A stretch of 64,000 bases of DNA from Nemophila menziesii. Taxonomy: Eukaryota > Streptophyta > Magnoliopsida > Boraginales > Hydrophyllaceae. The stretch spans positions 13,269,186 to 13,333,185 of the forward strand of contig JARWIR010000013.1 of the NCBI GenBank assembly GCA_029959085.1. The letters run 5' to 3'. The notes beneath the pieces were generated by a model. That model saw only the letters and a list, made by a program, of their open reading frames with translations. It was not told where the DNA came from and did no database searches. A program made the translations under genes and the position numbers. Positions 22,693 to 35,230 of the stretch are shown in pieces; position 1 is the first letter of the stretch; the number at the start of each line of letters is the position of its first letter.

Positions 22693-23920
22693 CTAGAGCT
22701 CATCTTGTACAGCAGAACCATGATCAACAGCAGCTGCTGCTTTGAATTGGTTCTTCTGAATGAATTCAATCGTATCTGCCTTTGTCTTATCACCTTTGTA
22801 TTGTAACAATTTTCCACTTGCAGACTTAAAAGAACAACATTGGATAAGCCTTCACTCCAAAGTATCTTCTGGATATTCATTTGCCGTAGCATCCTACACC
22901 ATTGTACTGTATTAGCATATTATTAAGTGAAGCATTCGAGAACGTGCAAGTTAAAATAATGCTCATAATGCGAGCATTTATGAGATAAGTTAAGTAGAAT
23001 TTGTAATAGCCGGATCTTATGATTTTCGTAATCACGACATCAGAATCATTTTGGAACGAAACGGCAACTTCTTCCAATATTGGTGCCAACTTTTTGCAGT
23101 GCCCAAAAATGCAATATTCATAAACTGAGATTTCTGCGATCGGAACAAGATCGTTTAATTCCTTCCTACTTATTTACTTTCGAATTATAGTTTAATTTAT
23201 TTTTCCCTTTGGTGACTTCTGATATAAAGAAGCCAGAACAAACACCACATACAATTTGGGTGTTCTTTCGAATTACCACACATAAAGAAATCACTACTTA
23301 GTTGGAATATATGTACAGGGTTAAATTTTAAGGAGATATATAAACCTAGAAGCAGAAAAGGAAAAGTCATTGAAAAGCACAGTTTTTCCCAGACTTAAAA
23401 AAACCAAGCCCTGGAAGTTGTCAGCAACAACTACCTTGACTGGTTCATTGTTACTTTGTTAGCTTCAGGAATAGGTTCTGACTTCTTGTATGATTGCAAC
23501 TTCCCATCTTACATATACATGTTTGTCACTTATTGAAAATATCAATAAAACACGATTTTCATTTACATATACCTTGAAATCTTTCGCCCATGAGAAAATC
23601 TGGTCAGTCTCCACTTTTGATTTAAGATACTTTTGCCCTTCACTTGTTTGGATGATAATAAGAGGAACATCCTCTTCGTTAAGCCCAAAATACTATTTGA
23701 GAAAATCAATAAACCAAATCAATAACATGTTTATTCTAAGAGGCGCATCATTTCAAAGCTACTAACTTGGAAGGCACCTTGCCTGGCCTCAACATCCCCC
23801 ATTGGAAAACTTATACCTTGTCCTTTAAATTGTTCGGAAGCATCACAATATTTTGATTTAAATGCTTAAAAGATTTGCTAGCGCATTTTAGAAACATCAT
23901 AGCTTGCCCACATAAAAGTC
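22693..23920 (-). pseudogene. Protein disulfide isomerase pseudogene, exons 6-10 only
   Basis: Five blocks match exons 10 to 6 of the intact PDI at 40778-43746, in the same order and orientation: about 22693-22892 (ends with DEL and a stop), 23035-23095, 23370-23500, 23583-23695 and 23770-23915. The second active site is destroyed: where the intact gene encodes WCGHC, this copy has unrelated bases (near 23098-23110). An extra A in exon 10 (near 22830) and extra bases in exon 8 (near 23452) shift the frame. The 5' half, with the first thioredoxin domain and signal peptide, is absent and the sequence runs into a LINE at about 23940. It is a dead copy. Confidence 0.9.
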
Positions 23921-23939
23921 CACCATAACTAACATAATA

Positions 23940-26411
23940 AGAAAGAGAAAGCTAAAAAGAGGTTAGAGGATTTCCCACTAAATCTTTCTGATTTAACACC
24001 TATTTAGCTATTTTTTTCAAACCTTTTCATTTGCATGATAAATCAAACACAAGCAACACAAGATCAAAATGTTTCACCGGTCAATTTGGACACGGGAGAT
24101 AAAAAGCTACTACACCATGACTCCTCCACCAAGGAGCGGCCAGACCCTATGAACCTCACGTATTGGATAACCCGGATGCCTGGTCACACTCGAGCATGAC
24201 TAGTATTACTCTAGCTCATAACTCACCAGAGATTGGCCTTCTTGGAACATCTAAGGAAGTGAGAGTGGTACACTTGAAGTGTGATTTGGGAAAAAATAAA
24301 TCCTAAGTTGCCTACCATTGTTGACGAAGAAATTGAAGCAACCCATTTGGAAAAATGAAGGAACAAGCTCCCGGATTCAATTCACCGGATTGGAGAGCTT
24401 AAATGAAGGAAAGGAAGTTGTGAATACCCCTACCCCTCCCCTCTCTCTTGGGGTTTGGCCGAGGTTATCTCCACTTGTGGGGAGGCTTCGATCCATAAAG
24501 CCGAAAATTCGGGTGCTAAATTTGTGAATCTTGGTGCATTTGACATTTCTAACGAGGCTAAAATAAGATTTTTCAAAACTTGTCGGAGATTTGATAAGAA
24601 TATTGGAGAGAAAAATTGGGATGAACTTGTGGCATACCAAATGTTTTATAAAATGTCTCAATCAAGTTTGAAAAGGAAAGAGGTGACAAAGGAGAGATTA
24701 GTTGAAAGCTCTTGTGCATCAAAGAATATGGTTGATGGATGGCGTGACATAACCAGAGGGGAGCCCATGAATTTGACCGGGAAACCCGACGACGATGTAA
24801 AGAGTCCGTGAGAAGCCCAATCAACTAAAGAGGGAAGTGCGAAAGTGGATTACAAAAATGTGTTATTGAGCAATCAAAAAGCTTCAGTGGATATGGAGTT
24901 ACAATACTTTGAACACGTGGAGGGGGATAGGTTACAACTTTTTAAGAGTGATGTGTTGATTATGGAACAGGCTTTTGGTTTTTCACTTATTGGATACATG
25001 GGCGGGAAGAATACGCCAGATAAGAAGAATATTCAAAGAATTGTTAGGGAGTGGAAGGTTGGGTGTAAAGTTAGAAGACACCCAAGTGGCCGACTTGTGT
25101 TTAAGTTCTATAAGGATGGGGATAGGAGGAGTATACTTACAAAGGGACCTTTTTTTCTTATGGGCATATTCTTTTGCTTATCGAAATTCTGGAATTTTTT
25201 GATTTTGGTCATCTTGAAATTACTAAGATACCGACCTGGATCACCCTTTGAAACCATATGGAGAAAGCTCGTACTTTTTATGGGTTAGCGAAAGTTGCAT
25301 CACAAGTGGGTAAGTCTATCCGTACCTATGGGATCACTATATAAAGTGAGGATATAAGTTATTCTAAAGTGCTAGTGGAATTGGATTTGAGCAAGGAGCG
25401 TAAAGGAGTCTTGGAGTTTGGATCGCACAAGGGGAAAGAGAACTGGGTAAAAATTGAATATGAAAAAATTACCCTCATGTTGTAAGAAGTGTAAAGAATT
25501 TGGACACTTGGAATCAAAGTGCTTTTATGAAGTTGAGAAAAGCGAGAGTTTTGGTGGAAGAGATATATCGGGTATTCAACATATGGGTCAACGATTAGTT
25601 GTGCAAAAAATTGGGTTTAGAAGGACTAGATTTGCTCCCATTCATGACAATGCTTTTAATTTGCAGCATAAAAGTGTTCATGATATTGCAACTGCTAGTA
25701 ATAAGCCAAAGTCCAGCTCAGCAGGTGGTTCAGAAGATGTCGTGTGTTCTAGCTTAGTACCAAGATGAGTAGGTGTGAAAGGCGGGAAACCATGTTACCG
25801 CCTTTGTTGTGATATGCTGGGACCATGTTACCGCCTATGTTGTATAAAAGTCAACATCTCCCAAAATTTTGGAAACAACAACTCAAATGTTGTTTCAAAA
25901 TAAAAGAAATAATTGAGGGGTGACTATTAATTTTGGGAATATGGAATTGCAAGTGGTGGAGACTTTTGAGGGTGGAGAAAAACAATTAATTATGGAGGGT
26001 GGGAGTGTGAGCAAAAGACCGGAAAATGAACATGTGGTGGTATTTTCGGGTGATTTAAATTGTTTGGATGGTTTAGGTTCAAATGGATTAGGGTGTGAGG
26101 TGGAGGATTCGTTTCAAGTGGTTATAATCAAAATAACTAAGAAATGGGAGGCTAGTGAGAGGAAATTACTACTAGCTAAACGAGAATATAATCAAAGAAA
26201 GAGGATGTATTAGGGAACCAAAATCTCCATCCTAAGGAGCAAAAATATGGGGAAACCACCAAAGCCTTTTAATGATTATTACATCATGGAACACGAATGT
26301 GGTTTGACTTTACCCATAAGAGACTAGGTATAGTTAATCTTATTAGGAGAAAAAATATTAATATTTTGGGTATTTTGGAGACGGAGAGTAACAATAAGAG
26401 TGTGGAGAATT
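23940..26411 (+). mobile_element. LINE, 5' part: ORF1 and start of ORF2
   Basis: ORF1 appears to begin at the ATG at 24038 (MINQTQATQDQNVSPVN). Its middle (24845-25288) has the DUF4283-like block, KVGCKVRRHPSGRLVF followed by GPFFLMG. It ends with a CX2CX4HX4C knuckle (CKKCKEFGHLESKC, near 25480). Several stops and frame slips break it. At 26265-26400 an ITSWN...-type start and VNLIRRKNINILGILETES resemble the beginning of a LINE ORF2 endonuclease (after slips). The sequence stops there, so reverse transcriptase is missing. It sits at the truncation point of the PDI pseudogene. Confidence 0.8.
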
Positions 26412-27655
26412 GATGTCTCATGTTTTCTTCTAAATAAATACCCTTAGGAGACATCATTTAGGTGAATATTAGACTTATTCAATAGACTTTTATGCTTATT
26501 TCGTTATATTGCATTTCCCCGCATAGAATTATGTTATTTCATTTTTTAGAGCTTTTGTACGTTAATTTGTTTATTTTTAGTGCAAAGGTCTCAGGTTCAT
26601 GGATGCTATGGAGCACCAAGACAAGGAGGATAAGTGAGAATTAAAATATTAGATCAAGTGGAGAGGTAAGTAAGCAAGAAAAGATTCTTCAAAGAGTTGA
26701 CAAATTGAGAGGAAAATCTGGAAAGTTGTTACTAATTTCTGTTTTCGAGCCACTTCGGCACTGATTCAGACTTGGAGCTGTGAAATAAGAAAGTTGCGCC
26801 TTTGAGTTAGGAAGATTTGAGGACTGGAATCAGGTAATTTGGACATGAGACTCAAAAGTTACGGCCGTCTTACCAATAGTTGTACAATAGTTATGGAATT
26901 TTGAAGATGGACTTGGGCTTTTCATTATTTAAATTATTATTCTTAAGTAAAAAGCCCAATCCTGATCCTCTATTATAAATAGACCTTTAGACCTCCATAT
27001 CAAAGAACACAATTCATTCTAGGCTTTAGTTTTAAAAGTCCAAGTCAGAGCAGAAGAGGAAGCTAGAGCTGGAGAATTCTTATTCTTCTATCAACATCTC
27101 AATCCAACGCCTCAATTAGGTTTCATATTTTATTTCTGTAATTTAGGATAATATCTTTATTTATTTTATTTCAGTTTTTAATTCAAACATGAGCTAAATC
27201 ATTTAGTACTTGAGAATCGCATTGTGGGTTAAGCCCTAATTTCTTTAATTGATGTTTTCTGAATTTGGGATTTAAATATTTAATTTAAATTCGGTATTTT
27301 GTGTTGACTATTATCTTAATTTCATTTACTATTTTTTGAAGTCATGAATCAAGAATAGGTTACAGTAGTTAGGCTATTCACTTTAGTGGTGAATTGATCA
27401 TCTTGACGGGGGATTTAATTACGGACTCAGGTAATAGACGCGTGGTGTTCGTTAATGATCATGACTGGCTTGACTAACCAAGCAGCCAGTGAGGTAAGAG
27501 ATTTAACCATTCGAAATAGATATAATCGTCCTGATGGGGTTTATAGTACAGTAGGAGAGCTCTTAAGTCCATCCTGACGGGGGTTAGGAGATATTAGAGT
27601 CCCGACTAAACAATAATACCAGTTTAGCCTTTAAACAGATCATAGAGATTTAGGT
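26412..27655 (+). mobile_element. Solo LTR-like block
   Basis: The block begins TGATGTCTCATG, forming an inverted pair with GAGACATCA at 26446. In the middle it has CTATTATAAATAGACC (TATA box, about 26972) followed by a probable transcription start region, then a C/T-rich leader-like stretch. This is the layout of a 1.2-kb plant gypsy-type LTR. No gag or pol follows. The 3' border and target duplication could not be fixed, so borders are approximate. Confidence 0.5.
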
Positions 27656-27657
27656 AA

Positions 27658-28500
27658 AATTGCAGTGTTGATGATTTTATTTTTTATTTGTACTTTCTAG
27701 ATTTCCAATGGTAAAAAGAACCTAAAGGTGTGCTGAAGAGGACATCTTAGAGTAGTACTAGTAATGCAAAAGTTAAGAAATTGATTATATGCATAACGGT
27801 AAAAAAAGTTAAAGTTGATGATATCTAAGATGGAAAAGCCACATGAATGGAAAGAAAAATATCAAATTTCATTTTACTAATCTATGAATAGGGACAAAAA
27901 ATCAAGAATGGTGTTTAAAATTGGAAATTCCAAAAGGTCGTTGTTTGTTTTTTCTTAAATCGTTTGTGTATATGCAATAATTTTGTTATTTTAATTTAAT
28001 TGAAATAATTAAAATGCAAGCAAGACCTTAAAATGGGTGAAGATTACGATTCTTCATGTTGATGGTTTTTTTCAGTTTTTTGGAAAAAAAATTACAGGGT
28101 TGATGATTTTATTTTATTTTATTTTGAATTTTTTAGAGTTTCAATGGTAAAAATAACCTGAAAATATAAGCCCTAAAAGCGTTTTAAAGAAAAAACTTAT
28201 CAAATTATTCTCAAAAGTAAGGTAGGTACTTCGAGAAATAATGGTTCATTAAGTGATTCAGAGATGAAACTGAGTAAGAAATTAGAAGAAAGTGATAGCG
28301 ATGAGAATGATGTATTAATTTATTGTTCTTGATGACGTAGGAAGTAGTGTATTTTTTGTGTTTATTAGAGTTTCAATGATAAAAAATGATATTTATCTAT
28401 CTTAATTTGGTTTTATCGATTTTACTTTGTTCTTGATGGCTTAGCAAGCAGTGTTAATGATATCGGAAAGTGTGTGAAGGAAGATGAGTTTAAGAGTTAA
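27658..28500 (+). repeat. Imperfect tandem repeats, three blocks
   Basis: GTTGATGATTTTATTTT occurs at about 27671 and 28100. AGAGTTTCAATG(G/A)TAAAAA occurs at about 28135 and 28368, with a diverged form at 27703. TTGTTCTTGATG(A/G)C followed by (G/C)AAG(T/C)AGTG occurs at about 28323 and 28429. The blocks look like repeated intron-exon pieces, but no protein family was recognised. Confidence 0.5.
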
Positions 28501-29455
28501 AAAAACATTAAAAAAATAAAAAATAGGGATAAGATCCGGGTTGATGATGATGATGGATCAAGGTGGATGTAGGTGAGTAAAGAAGATGACTTTGAGGTTT
28601 GTATTTAATTTATTTATATGTTGTTAAATTCAGATTATAAAGAATATCCAACTAATTTTTTATGACGTGGCAAAATTGCTACGGGATGCTGTTGTGGTAT
28701 CCATGTGGTATTGACTAACAGAAAATGATAAAAAAAAAAAGGGTTAATGGTCTCACGAAAAGTAAAGATAAAGGTCATTTCGGATCTTTTAATACATCAA
28801 GGTCCATGAGGAACAAATTCCTTAAAAATAAACGGCCACGAGAGGGTTTAATTCATTTTTATCAATATTGACCTTACCCTTTTTTACCGCATAAGCAGGA
28901 CAAGTTGAACACTCATGATTTAAATGATTACTAAGGGTCCAGTCTCATCTTTATTACTATCACATTTAATAGTCTTGTAGTATAAGTATTTCGATGTCGT
29001 TACACCCTTAACATATTGAAAATGCTTCCACACCTAAGATCAAATTTTACCTTGAGTTATATGTTACTCCGAGAAATATTGACTTTCTTTCTCAGACATC
29101 GTCACATTATCTGAGACTCATCTTCCATACCAATGCTACTATTATTACCTCGCTCTCTTAACATTAATCGTATTTTTTATTTAAAAAATAATTATTTGAA
29201 GTAAGACTATTTTAATGAGTTAAAATAGTAAATGAAATTTTCAAGTAAGAATTCTTTAATAGTTATGGTTCTCGCATCGGATTTTTTGGTTTGGTTTATT
29301 TTTTGTTTTTCGGTTCGACTTTTGCGTACGATGCCGAACCTAACAAGATTTTTTGGATTTTAAAGAATTTAAAACTAAACCTAACATTTTTTGGTTTTTC
29401 GGTTTTCTTTAATTCGATTTTTATAATTTTGATTTGCTTATGAGTTTTGTCGGTT
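28501..29455. other. Intergenic DNA, nothing recognised
   Basis: No coding frame or repeat end could be supported here. Confidence 0.45.
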
Positions 29456-29715
29456 TTCTTCAGCGACGGAATGTCCTGGCTAATGAGTTTTGTCGTCACA
29501 TAAGAGCTATGAATGTTGTCGCTAAAGGAGAATATGCAATACCGACCAAAAAATTACAATTAGTCGCTAAAAGGTATTTTTAACAACGATTTTGTGGCAA
29601 TCGCACTTTAGCGGCAATGGTTCGACGCTAAAGACTAACGTAGGTCCTTAACGACCAAATGATAGAGCTTTAGCGACGACAACCGCGGTCACTAAAATAC
29701 TTAATGATAATATAA
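29456..29715. mobile_element. CACTA-like subterminal repeat cluster
   Basis: The words GTCGCTAAA, TAGCGACGA, TTAGCGGCAA and their inverses occur many times within 250 bp, for example TTTAGCGACGACAACCGCGG at about 29669. Dense inverted GTCGCTAAA words mark the subterminal regions of many plant CACTA (En/Spm) elements. A clear CACTA terminus and the partner end were not found, so this is a remnant or a partial read of one. Confidence 0.4.
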
Positions 29716-29719
29716 CGAC

Positions 29720-30221
29720 TTATGGTGTAATTTAATTTAAAAAATACTAAGGTCTATAATGTTATTTTTGCATAATAAGGGACCTATAATGCAATTGTTG
29801 CAAAATATAGAGATTTGAAATGTAATTAATTCGAAAACAACATTTTTGGGACGTTGAGAGTGTAGACAGAGACCTACTACCTATAAATGGTAAATCATGA
29901 GTTTCCAGTCGGTAGGTGTCTCATTCATGAACTATCCTTGAATGGGATAACACTATGCATGTGATTATATAGACAAGTGTATTATTTCGCACGTTTTTAT
30001 TATGCCATTTAATATATCAGAAATTCTCTTAAAATAAATAAATAAATTCAGGATCTTGTTCCAGTCTGATCTCTGATTCTGGTCGTTATTCTCTTTCTTG
30101 TTTGCTTACTTTCTATCTCCATATTCTTTCCTTTAATTTCTCCAAGTTTATGTGCGCAGTTCTCGAATTGTGTGTCATCCTTGCTTGTTAGCCAGGTTTC
30201 AACTCTGTACATCATAATATC
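29720..30221 (+). promoter_or_regulatory. Duplicated 5' flank of ILR1-like copy 2
   Basis: This is collinear with 20300-20844 and 38640-39119 up to the conserved start ATG. It is treated as promoter and leader. Stops in all frames near the start support initiation at 30222. Confidence 0.6.
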
Positions 30222-31770
30222 ATGTCTAATATTGTCGATAAAAGTTGTTTGATCCTTTGTTTTATGCAATTTGTGATGTTTTTCTCTGTTGCCAAAACTG
30301 CATCCTCATTGTGTTTCGAGAAATGGAGCAAAGAAAGCTCAAAGGAGATACTGAGGATTGCAAAAACAGAAGAAAATGTAAACTGGATAAATTCTATAAG
30401 AAGAAGAATCCATGAGAATCCGGAACTTGCTTTTGAAGAATACGAAACAAGCAAGCTTATTCGTGAAGAATTAGAGAAAATGGATATTAATTATAAATAC
30501 CCATTGGCTAAAACTGGGATTAGAGCCATTATTGGTACTGGAAGACCACCTTTTGTTGCCCTTCGAGCTGATATGGATGCACTCCCAATTCAGGTAATGG
30601 TTCCCGACCTCAAATGTAATTAAAAAGATGGAGTAATTAGCATTTAATTTTGTTCTATGTTATTAGGAAGCTGTTGAATGGGAGCATAAAAGCAAAAACC
30701 AAGGCAAAATGCATGCATGTGGTCATGATGCTCATGTTGCCATGCTTCTCGGCGCAGCCAAAATTTTGAAGACGAGAGAACAATATTTGAAGGTTTGTTC
30801 TTAATTTTCACTTAATTACAAAATTAGGGACTAAGTGTGCAAATTTTTATGCGACAATGGCAGGGAACAGTAATGTTGTTGTTTCAACCAGCTGAGGAAG
30901 GTGGAAATGGAGCAAAAAGGATGATAGAAGATGGAGGTATTGAAAATGTTGAGGCGATATTCGCAGCACATGTATCACATCAACTTGAAACAGGTGTTAT
31001 TGGGTCAAGGCCCGGCCCGTTACTAGCAGGTTGTGGCTTTTTTGAAGCTGTAATCTATCATTGCTCCTATGATTTCACTCCTATTTTAGCTGCATCAGCT
31101 GCTGTTATCAGTTTGCAAGGCATTGTCTCTCGTGAATCCGATCCTCTAGACTCTCAGGTGGTCTCGGTGTCTTCCTTCAATGGTGGTGATGATCTTAACT
31201 TGATACCTGATAAAGTTGTTCTTACTGGCACCTTTCGGGCTTTCTCTAATACAACCTTGTATGAACTTCTTACGAGAATAAAACAGGTTTGTTCGATTTC
31301 AATTTTGATGTCTCACTAGCTGTTACAATCTTCTCAATCAGAGAATATATAACATATGTATGTATATGTGTCAGGTAATTGTGGAACAAGCGGCTGTGTT
31401 TAGATGTTCGTCGACAATTGATTTCTATGAACGAAACGACACGATTTACCCTCCAACAGTGAACGAAGATAGGATGTATGAACATGTGAGAAAGGTTGCG
31501 AGTAATCTATTAGGTGCGACAAAATTCAAAGTGGTTGAACCGGTGATGGGTTCGGAAGATTTCTCGTTCTTCACACAAGTGATCCCATCGGCTTTCTTTT
31601 ACGTGGGTATAATGAACGAGACGTTAGGTTCAATACACACACCACATTCACCACATTTCATCATTGATGAACATGTGCTTCCCATTGGTGCAGCAACTCA
31701 TGCTTCCATTGCCGAAACATACATTACACACAGATATAAAGGAAGAGAGAGCGAGAGAGAATTATGTTGA
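30222..31770 (+). CDS. IAA-amino acid hydrolase, ILR1-like (M20 amidohydrolase), copy 2
   Basis: The exons are 30222-30593, 30667-30792, 30864-31286 and 31375-31770, coding 438 residues. The intron positions are identical to copy 1, and coding identity is clearly high. The protein starts [20 protein letters not shown], a signal-like hydrophobic stretch. It keeps [32 protein letters not shown] and [12 protein letters not shown]. As in copy 1, the lid GGHA block is missing (HCSYDFTP instead), so that loss predates the duplication. The tail ends RESERELC, without an ER retention signal. The 3' flank is not shared with copies 1 and 3. It appears intact; substrate and activity are inferred from the family. 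Confidence 0.9.
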
Positions 31771-31884
31771 AACCATAAGGATTGTGCTTTCCTTATAATT
31801 GTAATGATTCAAGACAAGGTTAATCACTAGAGGTTACCAAGAATATTGTAATGATTACAAAAGGACTTTTATTCCGATTATAAA

Positions 31885-32499
31885 GATTTGTGCTTTCCTT
31901 CGCCATTACCAAAGGTTGGCCAGTAAAGCAATTGGATTTTTCCAATGCTTTTCTTCATGGTGTTCTAGATGAAGTGTATATGTTTCAACCACAAGGATTT
32001 GTTGACTATTCTAGTCTCAACTCTCAAGTTGTTTCTAGGCTCATGAAGTATTTCCTAGACTAGAGCATGGTATACTCTTCTTCAATCATTCTTACTAATA
32101 TTGGGATTTATTTGTTGCTATCAGATACCTCTATGTTTGTTCAATATTCTGCAATTTAGATTTTAGTGGCTTTTATATATGTTAATTATATTATAGCGAC
32201 TGATTCTTCTTAAAATGCTAATAACTCTTCAAATCTCACTATGAAATCCAAATTTGCAATGAAGGCCTTTGGTTCCCTAAGTTATTTTCTTGGTATTCAA
32301 GTTCAATCAATTGCTACTTTTGTAGTATTTACACCGTCAAAATATGGTATAAATCTCATTACTAAGGCTGGACTATTTGATTGTAAAGCATGTGATACCC
32401 CTACTTATTTCAGTTACACAGTTTCTGTCTCTACTTCTTATGCAAATATTACATTGTGTTTGTTTGGTATTTTGCAATATATGAGACAATCACAAGACA
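31885..32499 (+). pseudogene. Degenerate copia reverse transcriptase remnant
   Basis: [20 protein letters not shown], then [16 protein letters not shown], then KAFGSLSYFLGIQVQS and QYMRQSQDMV follow the order of a copia reverse transcriptase and the start of RNase H. Stops and slips are frequent and the YVDD region is degraded. It is cut at about 32500 by the LTR of a minus-strand copia element. Confidence 0.8.
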
Positions 32500-35230
32500 T
32501 GGTAATATAATAGGATTGAATGAATAAACACACAAGTAAGAACTTGACACAAGAATTACATGGAAACCAAAAACAGAAAAAAAAAAAAAAAAAGTCATAG
32601 GAAAAGGAGAAAATTTCACTTTAACGAAAAAGAAATTATAAAGAGAATCATAATCTATAAGGGGTAAATAATAATACACTTTTACAGAAAACAGGCCTTA
32701 CAAATAAGAATTGGATCATAAGTATAACAATCTCCATCTTGACACAAATTCGGTAATCGATGCCCAAAATATCTGACGATATTTCCATCTCAAAAAATAT
32801 CTCCATCTTGAAAAAAAAAAATCATCTTGACGAAAAATCCGCTAAGAAGTCAAGAGAATAAATCATCAATCTTCAAATATCTCTTCTCTTCCAAAGAACC
32901 CGAAAGGGCTTAATTCAAACGGTAAATACCAACTAAGTCTAAGCAAGGCTCAAACATAGATATCGGGACGGGATTACCCATCATATCAGCTAGATCATCA
33001 TGAGCGCTAATTAGAGCATAAGCAACCAAATCGCCTGCTGCAAATATCTGAAGGGAATTAATATAATATTTCTCCTTGGTCTATTTGCTGCAATATAATA
33101 TTGTGGTAGTTATGGTAAAGGGATATCGCCACCACACATGTCTGAATCATTCTGAGATGTAGTTTCTGGTATAGGTTGTGATTTCGTTGGCAAATTAACC
33201 TTTGTGTTAAAAAAAATTCTGATCTTTATCATAATCATCACTAGATAATAAGTTAGGAAGCATAGCACTTTCGTCAAAAATAACATTTCTGCTAATTATT
33301 ATTTTTTCTGGTTCAGGACACCACAACTTATAACCTTTAACACCATATTTATAACAAAAAAAAATACACTTTCTTAATCTAGGTTCTAATTTACCATTAG
33401 CAATATGTACATATGTTGGACAACCAAAAACTTTAAGATCAGAATATTTTGGAGCAGTTTCAGATCATACCTCTTGCCGAGTTTTGTTGTTAGATGATGG
33501 AGAAATATTGATGAGATAAGTAATTGTAGAAGCGGCTTCTCGCAAAACATATTTGATAAACCAAAATTAGAAAGCATGCAACATACTTTTTCACAATTGT
33601 TCTATTTATACGTTCTGCTAAGCCATTTTGCTAAGTTGTACCTGAAATGGTTGCGTGACCTTTGGACTTACCAAGAGCCTTAAATGTATTAGAGCAAAAC
33701 TCTAAACCACTATTAGTATGAAGGTGTCTTATTTGCTTTCATGTTTGTTTCTCGGTCATGATCTTCCATTCTTTGAAAGTTGACAAGGCATTATTCTTCT
33801 GTTTCAAGAAGAACACCCAAACTTTTCTAGAGAATTCATCAATTATAGTCAACATGTAATAAGAACCTCCCATATAAGACACTCTAGAGTGACCCAAAGA
33901 TCTGAATGAAGATACTCAAGGGTACTTTAGTGTTGTGAATGTTTTTCCTAAATCGAACTCCCTTATGGTTTTCAAAGACATAATGTTCGTAAGGCTGAAG
34001 TTTACCAAGACTCAGTCCATCGAGGAGTCCTCTTCTATCTAGTTAAACCATACCATTTTTGCTCATATACCCTAGACGCATATGCCAAATTTTAGTGGCA
34101 TCTTTTTTAGATAAAGAAGAAGAGACAACAGCCTCATCACTAATAACTATAGAACCCTGCAAAAACATATTATTCTGCGCATAACCAATAACTGTGTAAC
34201 CCTACAAAATATATAATTTTGTTGTGCTCTTTTGTCCTTTCATCACAACACGGATTACTTTGCGAATCTTTTGAACTCCACATTCTCCAGTGTATGTGTA
34301 CCCTTTTGATTCCAAACTACTCAAAGATATAAGATTCCTTTCAACTCTGGAACATGTCTCACATTACCAAGTGTTGTTATGATCCCATCAAACATATCAA
34401 TTTTGATTGTACCGATGCCAATAATTTTGCATAAGGTATTATTCCCCATTAAAATGGCACCTTTCTATACTATTTCATATGAAGAAACTCAATCTCGACT
34501 AGGACACATATGAAAAGTGCAGCCAGAATCCTTGCACCTTCACACGCAGCTAAAAGATCTTCATCGCTATCATTTTGTACGACACCATCTTCGCTGAATT
34601 TATCTAGGTATTCATAGTGATTTGGAGTATAATTTGTGTCTTGTTCTTCAATATATGATACTCAGTATAAAAGTATAACTTGTTCGTCTTCCATTCATCA
34701 CCTCTAGATTTCCACTCATGTGACTTTCCCCGTACAAACAAGCCTTCTACGTGGATCTCAGTTTTGCCCAATAGGTGTTTCATTATTTCCTTAGAGTATA
34801 AGACTTCATATACTTCATCCACATATAAGGTTTCAATACTGTATAATATTGTATCTCTAAAATTTGAATATGATGGGGGTAATGAACATAATAATATTAA
34901 CGCCAAATCTTCATCTTTATACTTGACTTCTAAAACTTCTAAATCAGAAACAATTTCCTTAAAAATAGATACATGATCTTCTAAAGATGTACTTTCAACC
35001 AAACGATGAGAGTAAAGCTGTTGTTTGAGAGCTAACTTCCTGGTAAGACTTTTTGTAATACATAATTGCTCTAATTTCAACCATAAATTTGAGAAATGGA
35101 GTTGAATCTATGATAGAGCCTTGAGATCCTTTCGTTTTTTCTCTGCATCACTCATTTTCGAGCGTATTTTATCAAGTCATCCAAATCCATTTGAGCAAGC
35201 ACAACTCACATCTTAACTTGTCATAATGAG
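32500..35230 (-). mobile_element. Minus-strand copia element, decayed, inserted into another copia
   Basis: A probable 3' LTR (32500-32729) is preceded on the minus strand by a purine tract (AAGATGGAGAT, 32730-32740). Upstream, in minus-strand order from 35080 down, lie gag (LCITKSLTRKLALKQQLYSH, then the CSLPPSYSNF block), the protease DSG region near 34530, integrase remnants, and the post-integrase block (LKVFGCPTYVHIANGKLEPR near 33430, then KGYKLWCPEPEKIIISRNV). Reverse transcriptase is largely absent. The gag resembles the Tnt1 type. A matching LTR at the gag end was not identified, and multiple stops show it is inactive. Confidence 0.75.
34604..35080 (-). pseudogene. Copia gag fragment (Tnt1-type)
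   Basis: An open stretch of 158 codons has the gag_pre/UBN2-type pattern: TKSLTRKLALKQQLYS, an EDHVSIFKEIVSDLE block and LALILLCSLPPSYSNFRDTI. It is the longest open frame left in the decayed element. The N-terminal part is shifted and stop-broken upstream, and the zinc knuckle is not recognisable. Confidence 0.75.
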
